Shown here in pieces: positions 6,399 to 10,827 of a DNA stretch of 10,827 bases (the first letter of the stretch is position 1; every line of letters starts with the position of its first letter). The notes beneath the pieces are model-generated. The model was given only the letters and a program-made list of their open reading frames with translations, was not told where the DNA came from and made no database searches. Location: assembly GCA_964622255.1 (NCBI GenBank), contig CAZUPK010000039.1, positions 1 through 10,827 of the forward strand, given 5' to 3'. A program made the position numbers and the translations under genes. This stretch comes from SZUA-1377 sp964622255 (GTDB taxonomy: Bacteria > Campylobacterota > Campylobacteria > Campylobacterales > QNZT01).

Positions 6399-8675
6399 AT
6401 GGAAATTGTTAGGGAGTTTATCCTTGTAAAAGGTATTGTTCAAGGGGTGGGTTTTCGTCCATTTGTATATAAGTTAGCAACAAAGTTAAACTTAAAAGGA
6501 TATGTAAAAAATTCTCAGATTGGTGTTGAAATAGAGCTTGAAGGGAGAGAAAAAGAGTTAGAGAGTTTTGAAAAGCTTTTTTTTGAGGATTTACCCCCAC
6601 TGGCAAGAGTGGATAAATTTTCAAAAAAGAGGCTAACTCCTCTTTGTCATTATGAACGGTTTGAGATAGTAGAGAGTTCAAGGGATGGACAAAAAGTCGC
6701 ATTAATACCTCCTGATATTAAAGTGTGTAGTGAGTGTTTAAGAGATATTTCAACCTTCAATTCAAGATTTCATAAATATTTTGCTACAAATTGTACCAAC
6801 TGCGGTCCCAGATACTCTATCATCCAAACCGTTCCCTATGATAGAAAAAATACTTCTATGAAAAAGTTTTCTATGTGCAGTGAGTGCAAAGATGACTATG
6901 AAAATCCTCTCTCAAGAAGATACCATGCCCAGCCTATATCTTGTAAAGCTTGCGGACCGGTTATAAGATTAAAAATTGAAAATGAAGAATTGAAAATGCA
7001 AAATGGAAAAAGCAGAGTTGGGGATGATATTTTTAAAGAAGTTGCAAAGCTTATAAAAAGAGGTAAAATCGGGGCAATAAAAGGAGTAGGAGGATTTCAT
7101 ATAGTTTGTGATGCAACAGATGATAGTGTGGTAAAAAGACTAAGAAAGTTAAAACATCGACCGACAAAACCATTTGCTCTTATGTGTAAAGATATAGAAC
7201 AGATAAAATCTTTTGCAAAAGTAACAAAAAAAGAGGAAGAGTTGCTTTTAAGTAAAGAGGCACCTATAGTGCTTTTGGAATGGAAAATTGAGAATGCAAA
7301 ATTGAGAATTAGTGAGCAGATAGCACCGGTTAATTTTCCATTTTCAACTCTCCATTTTCCATTACATAAAATTGGCTGTATGCTTCCTTACACTCCTTTA
7401 CACTTTTTACTTTTTGAGCATCTTGACACTCCCATAGTTGCTACAAGTGCAAATCTAAGTGGAGAGCCTATCATCACCGATGTTAAAGAGCTTGAAGAGA
7501 AGCTTTCTTTTTTAGAGTTTGTAGTTGATTTTAACAGAGATATAGTAAATGCCATAGATGATAGTGTTGTGCAAGTGGTAGATGGTGATATCCAAATCCT
7601 TCGACTTGCAAGAGGTTATGCGCCAAAGGTTTTAAAACTGCCAAAAAAGATAGATAAAAATATTTTAGCAGTAGGTGCAAATCAAAAATCAACCATATCC
7701 ATAGCTTTTGAAGATAACCTAATACTAAGTCCATATATAGCCGATCTTGATAGCATAAAATCTTTTTCATACTTTGAAAAAACGATAGAGACTTTTAAAA
7801 GATTTTATGATTTTTTTCCTGATGTGGTAGTTTGTGATAAGCATCCAAACTATGAAAGCACAAAATGGGCAAAAAAATGGAAAGTGAAAAACGAAGAATA
7901 TAAAATAAAAGAGGTTCAGCACCACAAGGCTCACTTGGCAAGTGTAAAAGCGGAGTTTGGGCTTAGTGGTGATGAGTATGTGGGATTTATCTTTGACGGA
8001 ACTGGACTTGGAAATGATAACACTCTTTGGGGCGGAGAGGTTTTTGTAGATGGAAAAAGAAAATACTACTTTAAACCTATCAAACTAATAGGCGGAGAAA
8101 AAGCGATAAAAGAACCATATAGAGTGGCATTAAGTCTGCTTTTTGAAAAATACTCTTTAAAAGAGGTTTTAGAGTTCAATCTCCCATATAAAAATATCCC
8201 ACTTCTTTATCAAACTTGGAAAAAAGAGTTAAACACTCCAAAAAGTAGCTCGGTAGGAAGACTTTTTGACGGTGTTGCATCTTTGGCAAGACTTTGTGAT
8301 TTTCACTCATATGAAGGGGAAGCAGGACTATTGAGTGAATGGAAAATGCAAAATGAAAAATGTAAAATTAAGAAGGGATTTTCTTATAAAATAGTCGATG
8401 GAGTTATAGAGATAGAGTGGGATTTTTTTGATGAATTCTTAGTGCAAAAGTTTTATCTAACTTTAGTTTCTATTCTAGTAGATATAGCAAAAAAAGAGCA
8501 AAAAACGGTGCTTCTTAGCGGTGGAGTTTTTCAAAATAAAACTCTTTTAGAGATGATTATAAAAGAGTTTAAAAAAGAAAATATTACCTACTACTACAAT
8601 AAAACCATTCCGATAAATGATAGTGGGGTTAGTGTCGGGCAGGTTTGGGAAGGCTTTATAGAATTTTTACTTTAA
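6399..8675 (+). CDS. hypF: Carbamoyltransferase HypF, hydrogenase Fe-CN ligand synthesis
   Basis: Converts carbamoyl phosphate and ATP to a carbamoyl-adenylate and transfers the carbamoyl group to HypE, which makes the cyanide ligands of the NiFe site. It is cytoplasmic. The acylphosphatase domain (about 6-90) has VQGVGFR with R20, and N38. Two zinc fingers have pairs C110/C113, C132/C135 and C160/C163, C182/C185. The YrdC-like domain (about 207-410) includes HRPTKPFALM (253-262) and LPYTPLH. The Kae1-like domain (about 420-758) has HHKAH (508-512), DGTG (533-536), SGGVFQN (707-713) and NDSG (740-743). The length (758 aa) is normal to slightly long because of inserted repeat peptides (see the repeat entries). 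The ATG directly follows the hydE stop (TAGATG) with no separate strong ribosome site, so translational coupling is likely. No hypB-E or hypA follows it here. Confidence 0.96.
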   Translation: MEIVREFILVKGIVQGVGFRPFVYKLATKLNLKGYVKNSQIGVEIELEGREKELESFEKLFFEDLPPLARVDKFSKKRLTPLCHYERFEIVESSRDGQKVALIPPDIKVCSECLRDISTFNSRFHKYFATNCTNCGPRYSIIQTVPYDRKNTSMKKFSMCSECKDDYENPLSRRYHAQPISCKACGPVIRLKIENEELKMQNGKSRVGDDIFKEVAKLIKRGKIGAIKGVGGFHIVCDATDDSVVKRLRKLKHRPTKPFALMCKDIEQIKSFAKVTKKEEELLLSKEAPIVLLEWKIENAKLRISEQIAPVNFPFSTLHFPLHKIGCMLPYTPLHFLLFEHLDTPIVATSANLSGEPIITDVKELEEKLSFLEFVVDFNRDIVNAIDDSVVQVVDGDIQILRLARGYAPKVLKLPKKIDKNILAVGANQKSTISIAFEDNLILSPYIADLDSIKSFSYFEKTIETFKRFYDFFPDVVVCDKHPNYESTKWAKKWKVKNEEYKIKEVQHHKAHLASVKAEFGLSGDEYVGFIFDGTGLGNDNTLWGGEVFVDGKRKYYFKPIKLIGGEKAIKEPYRVALSLLFEKYSLKEVLEFNLPYKNIPLLYQTWKKELNTPKSSSVGRLFDGVASLARLCDFHSYEGEAGLLSEWKMQNEKCKIKKGFSYKIVDGVIEIEWDFFDEFLVQKFYLTLVSILVDIAKKEQKTVLLSGGVFQNKTLLEMIIKEFKKENITYYYNKTIPINDSGVSVGQVWEGFIEFLL
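6969..7010 (+). repeat. In-frame AT-rich repeat insert 1 in hypF
   Basis: It encodes LKIENEELKMQNGK (residues 191-204), between the second zinc finger and the YrdC-like domain. The DNA is built from short related units (ATTGAAAATG occurs twice, 14 bp apart, followed by AAATGGAAAA). It matches the other inserts in hypF and is foreign to the family consensus at this linker. Confidence 0.6.
7278..7364. repeat. Inverted pair of repeat inserts 2 and 3 in hypF
   Basis: The left arm (7278-7311) encodes WKIENAKLRI. The right arm (7331-7364) is the same repeat in the opposite orientation and encodes NFPFSTLHFPLH. Compared by hand, the left arm and the reverse complement of the right arm agree at 27 of 34 positions. 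The native YrdC-like core segment SEQIAP remains between them, directly before IGCMLPYTPLH. The transcript could form a 34-bp imperfect hairpin inside the coding region. Confidence 0.65.
7878..7910 (+). repeat. In-frame AT-rich repeat insert 4 in hypF
   Basis: It encodes WKVKNEEYKIK (residues 494-504), just before the conserved VQHHKAH motif of the Kae1-like domain. The pattern TGGAAA followed by A-rich units is the same as in the other inserts, though more diverged. Confidence 0.5.
8338..8375 (+). repeat. In-frame AT-rich repeat insert 5 in hypF
   Basis: It encodes WKMQNEKCKIKK (residues 648-659), after the conserved SYEGEAG segment of the Kae1-like domain. The DNA runs TGGAAAATGCAAAATG and onward, close to inserts 1 and 2. 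It lies in a loop where family members vary, so the protein is probably still functional. Confidence 0.6.
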
Positions 8676-8682
8676 TGAAATA

Positions 8683-8718
8683 TGTTATAATACCCCGATA
8701 ATATATTTTAAGGTAAGG
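8683..8718 (+). promoter_or_regulatory. Extended -10 promoter and ribosome site for the FtsK-like unit
   Basis: TGTTATAAT (8683-8691) is a perfect extended -10 element. Transcription would start near 8698, about 20 nt before the gene. TTAAGG (8708-8713) lies 7 nt before ATG at 8721, and a second TAAGG follows at 8714-8718. No clear -35 or hypF terminator is visible, so read-through from the hydrogenase operon is also possible. The promoter sits in the 45-bp gap after hypF. Confidence 0.6.
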
Positions 8719-8720
8719 TG

Positions 8721-9347
8721 ATGAAAACTAAAACAAACTCTTTTCCTTGGGGAGTCTATGTTGGTGATTTGATAGATGGTGATGATAGCATACCGGTATG
8801 TTTAGATAGTCAAAATGGTGGGTTTACTTTTCTTTATGATAACAACAGCGAAGAGGTGGCATTTGATTTTATAGAAAATGTTACTCTAAAACTTCTTGAA
8901 GTTCTACCGCCTAAACTTTTGAGTGTAAATGCATTTAATTTTGGAGAAGAGAACTTTTTGTATCTATCGAAGTTAAAAGATGTAGATATTTATAAAGTTG
9001 CAAATAGCTCAAACAGAGCAAAGATGATGTTTGATGAGTTAGAAGAGTTAGCTCAAGATAGACATAGCGATATATTATCTATCGATACACCTACACTATC
9101 AGAATACAATATCGAAGCAGATGAGCCATTGCAGTATCATCTACTTCTAATCAACCTCGAACACTTCCCCGATGAGTTTGTTTCACCAAAAAGAGTGAAA
9201 ACTTTTTTCAAGTCTGCTTTTAAAGCGGGGTTTTACACTATAGCATTTGGCAATAAAAAAGAGATAGATAGAAGAGTCCAACTCAAAAGCACTCAAAGCC
9301 TTTATGGAACTTTTTGGCAAGATAGAGTTGCAAAACAAAACCTTTAA
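8721..9347 (+). CDS. N-terminal half of an FtsK/SpoIIIE-type ATPase, frame lost at 3' end
   Basis: The 208 residues from ATG 8721 (a GTG sits directly before it) resemble the region that precedes the motor domain in short FtsK-like proteins. There is a beta-rich start (WGVYVGDLIDGDDSIPVCLD), then LKLLEVLPPKLLSVNAFNF and HLLLINLEHFPDEF, read as a degenerate P-loop-like lobe without a Walker A motif. The frame ends at TAA 9345-9347, 44 bp inside the next open frame, which continues the same protein in the +1 phase. Removing one T from the T5 run at 9311-9315 joins them smoothly as SLYGTFGKIELQNKTF. I therefore read the two frames as one gene of about 569 codons broken by an indel, either natural or from sequencing. 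No membrane segments are visible. Confidence 0.6.
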   Translation: MKTKTNSFPWGVYVGDLIDGDDSIPVCLDSQNGGFTFLYDNNSEEVAFDFIENVTLKLLEVLPPKLLSVNAFNFGEENFLYLSKLKDVDIYKVANSSNRAKMMFDELEELAQDRHSDILSIDTPTLSEYNIEADEPLQYHLLLINLEHFPDEFVSPKRVKTFFKSAFKAGFYTIAFGNKKEIDRRVQLKSTQSLYGTFWQDRVAKQNL

Positions 9348-10428
9348 GATAAACAAAGATATTTTTGAGTTTGAAGAACTTTTTAGTGAGTTTGATTTCG
9401 AGTATGCAAACGACAACAAAACAAAGATAATCAAAACCCTACTATCCCAAACAAAAGCAGAAGATGACAATGAGAAAAACTTTTTAGAAGTTCCTATCGG
9501 AAAAATAGGCACAAAAGTGCTAAATTTTGAGATGGGATTAAAATCTTCAAACTATCATACATTTATAGCAGGTATGACAGGACAAGGAAAAACTACACTG
9601 CTAAATACTATCATCACCGAAATAGCCAAAAAATATACAGCCAAAGAGATAGAGCTTTATCTGATGGATTATAAACCTGCAGGTGCTGAGTTTATAGTTT
9701 TTAAAAATCATCCAAACTGCAAAAAAATCTTTTTAGAAAGCAAAGATCCAACACCGGCTCTAATGATGCTAAAAGAGTTTGAAGATGAGATGTATAGACG
9801 AGGAGAGATATTTGGCGGATTAAATATAGACGAATACAACACCAAGTATCCGGAAAGAGCTTTTACAAGAAAGATACTGATTATCGATGAGATTCAACAG
9901 ATGTTCAAAGGTGACTGGAAAGAAGCAAATGCCTTTAATGAACTTTTGGAAAATATTGTAAAACTTGGTAGAAGTTTTGGACTGCACCTTATTTTAACCA
10001 CTCAAGCACTTACGGAAGTAAATATCAAAAAATCGATAATGGGGCAGATACCTTTAAAGATATCTTTTAGATTAAACGACAACTTAGAAGCGATGAAGAT
10101 ATTTACCACAAACAACGATGCACAAAAACAGGTGGTTAAGCTAAAAAAATATCACTATATATATGCAGATAGCAACAAAACAGTTACGGCAAAAACACAA
10201 AGGTTTGATAAAGAAGATATTCCAAAGATTTTAGATGAGATTCGCAAAAACAGAGATGCCGACGAAGTGATAACACCCCAAATCTTTAAAGCAACATCCG
10301 CCCAAAACCTTGGACCCCAAAAACAACACCAAGAACCAAAAGAAGATGAATATATTCCAAAATATGGCACCGATAAAGAAAAAGAGGCTTTAGAAAGGCT
10401 TAGAAAGATGGAGAGTAAAAATGAGTAG
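9304..10428 (+). CDS. FtsK/SpoIIIE-type DNA-translocase ATPase domain
   Basis: P-loop motor of the FtsK/HerA superfamily. Walker A is GMTGQGKT (residues 90-97 from ATG 9304) and Walker B is KILIIDEIQQM (190-200, D195 and E196). Also seen are LYLMDYKPAGAEF (118-130), RRGEIF (165-170), LGRSFGLHLILTTQ (221-234) and IPLKISFRLND (249-259), all characteristic of FtsK-like motors. The C-terminal 60 residues are charged and repeat-poor. No gamma winged-helix domain or transmembrane anchor is visible, so this is not the cell-division FtsK; DNA or protein pumping in an accessory system is possible but unproven. The ATG at 9304 has no convincing ribosome site, and the frame is open back to a stop at 9265-9267, supporting a frameshifted continuation of the upstream frame. 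It overlaps the next gene by 8 bp. Confidence 0.8.
   Translation: MELFGKIELQNKTFKINKDIFEFEELFSEFDFEYANDNKTKIIKTLLSQTKAEDDNEKNFLEVPIGKIGTKVLNFEMGLKSSNYHTFIAGMTGQGKTTLLNTIITEIAKKYTAKEIELYLMDYKPAGAEFIVFKNHPNCKKIFLESKDPTPALMMLKEFEDEMYRRGEIFGGLNIDEYNTKYPERAFTRKILIIDEIQQMFKGDWKEANAFNELLENIVKLGRSFGLHLILTTQALTEVNIKKSIMGQIPLKISFRLNDNLEAMKIFTTNNDAQKQVVKLKKYHYIYADSNKTVTAKTQRFDKEDIPKILDEIRKNRDADEVITPQIFKATSAQNLGPQKQHQEPKEDEYIPKYGTDKEKEALERLRKMESKNE
9311..9315 (+). other. Probable frameshift site (T5 run) in the FtsK-like gene
   Basis: The switch from the first to the second frame must occur between the stop at 9265-9267 (second frame) and the stop at 9345-9347 (first frame). The longest homopolymer in this interval is TTTTT at 9311-9315. 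Deleting one T gives one continuous protein. At 5 nt it is short for a phase-variable tract in Campylobacterota, so a point indel or sequence error is likelier than programmed switching. Confidence 0.5.
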
Positions 10429-10780
10429 CTTATACAACAAAGATTACACAAAACTTTTACAAGAGTATAGCAGCTATAGCAGATATTTAAATGATTTAAA
10501 TGACTTAAATGACTTAAAAGAGATGCAAAGCTATATCGAACTAATGAATTGGGCGGATGAAAATAATATACCTGAAGAAAAACTTCCAAGAGATATAAAA
10601 AAGTTAAAGAATTTAACCGAGCTTGATATTTCTTCGAACAACCTAACAAAACTGCCAGAAAGCATAGGAAACTTAACAAATTTAACCGACCTTAATATTG
10701 GCAGTAACAAGCTAACAAAACTGCCAAACTGGATAGGAAATCTAACAGCCAAATTTCACGAAATTTTAAATAATCCTTAA
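10421..10780 (+). CDS. Small leucine-rich-repeat protein
   Basis: 119 aa. Residues 1-45 form a charged helical N-terminus with a short NDL-NDL-NDL tandem repeat (24-32). A partial repeat (KLPRDIKKLK, 54-63) is followed by two complete 23-residue leucine-rich repeats (64-86 and 87-109), of the form NLTxLxIxSNxLTKLPxxIGNLT. The protein ends soon after (AKFHEILNNP). Two and a half repeats are few for a stable solenoid, so this may be a shortened or repeat-variable member. Such repeats bind proteins; the partner is unknown. It begins inside the last codons of the FtsK-like gene (8-bp overlap) with GGAG 7 nt upstream, so the two are co-translated. There is no signal peptide. A terminator overlaps its stop. 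Confidence 0.8.
   Translation: MSSLYNKDYTKLLQEYSSYSRYLNDLNDLNDLKEMQSYIELMNWADENNIPEEKLPRDIKKLKNLTELDISSNNLTKLPESIGNLTNLTDLNIGSNKLTKLPNWIGNLTAKFHEILNNP
10487..10513 (+). repeat. 9-bp tandem repeat, three copies, in the leucine-rich-repeat gene
   Basis: TTAAATGAT (10487-10495) is followed by TTAAATGAC twice (10496-10513), encoding the Asn-Asp-Leu repeats. The unit length is a multiple of three, so copy-number change would lengthen or shorten the protein without shifting the frame. Confidence 0.7.
10610..10747 (+). repeat. Two tandem 69-bp leucine-rich-repeat units
   Basis: Unit 1 (10610-10678) and unit 2 (10679-10747) agree at roughly three quarters of positions by hand comparison. Each begins AATTTAACCGA and shares CTAACAAAACTGCCA. 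The identity indicates internal duplication and a potential for repeat-number change by recombination. Confidence 0.75.
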
Positions 10781-10804
10781 ATAAAAGATTTTAAAAGGAT
10801 TTTT
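10772..10804 (+). terminator. Rho-independent terminator after the leucine-rich-repeat gene
   Basis: AATCCTT (10772-10778) pairs perfectly with AAGGATT (10795-10801). The intervening sequence has its own AAAA/TTTT pairing, and the stem is followed by TTT (10802-10804). The left arm overlaps the stop codon. It closes the FtsK-like/leucine-rich-repeat unit. Nothing recognisable lies in the last 23 bases. Confidence 0.65.
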
Positions 10805-10827
10805 GCTTGAGTTGGTTCTAAAAAATA

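Noticed and set aside
9311..9315. Phase-variable homopolymer switch
   Set aside because: Five T residues are too few for the usual slip-strand tracts. An indel or sequence error is more plausible.
9183..9512. 109-codon minus-strand frame across the FtsK frameshift
   Set aside because: It is antisense to clear FtsK-type coding sequence and is low-complexity, rich in Ser, Phe and Leu.
10155..10679. 174-codon minus-strand frame over the FtsK tail and leucine-rich-repeat gene
   Set aside because: It is a shadow of two well-supported + strand genes, with no ribosome site or recognisable domain.

Overview
The window looks like chromosomal DNA of a Campylobacterota (epsilonproteobacterial) species. 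It is AT-rich, has tight AAAGGAG ribosome sites, and carries the membrane-bound H2-uptake [NiFe]-hydrogenase operon in the hydABCDE order known from Wolinella, Campylobacter and Helicobacter. I cannot fix the genus. The outer-membrane protein tail at the left edge suggests a free-living, Sulfurimonas- or Arcobacter-like member.

Layout, all genes on the + strand. Positions 1-295 hold the C-terminal end of an outer-membrane beta-barrel protein, followed by a possible terminator. After a 161-bp AT-rich gap with a dyad symmetry comes the hydrogenase operon: hydA (Tat-exported FeS small subunit), hydB (NiFe large subunit), hydC (di-heme cytochrome b anchor), hydD (maturation endopeptidase), hydE (accessory protein) and hypF (carbamoyltransferase for CN- ligand synthesis). 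Spacing is very tight except between hydC and hydD. HydABC would oxidise H2 in the periplasm and pass electrons to the quinone pool. HydD trims the HydB C-terminus, and HypF supplies the carbamoyl group for the Fe ligands. The other Hyp proteins (HypA-E) are not in this window. An extended -10 promoter after hypF starts a second unit: an FtsK/SpoIIIE-type ATPase gene that appears split by a +1 frameshift, then a small leucine-rich-repeat protein ending in a terminator.

The most unusual points are these. (1) A roughly 115-130 bp structured element with inverted-repeat ends sits between hydC and hydD. It separates an ideal ribosome site and ATG from the conserved hydD N-terminus, so hydD has no ATG, GTG or TTG ahead of its catalytic GDEGIG motif and appears to start at ATT. 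(2) HydE can be aligned by eye along nearly all of the neighbouring HypF. It looks like a catalytically dead HypF paralogue. (3) HypF carries about five in-frame insertions of one AT-rich repeat in both orientations, apparently tolerated in surface loops. (4) The FtsK-like gene is broken at a T5 run.
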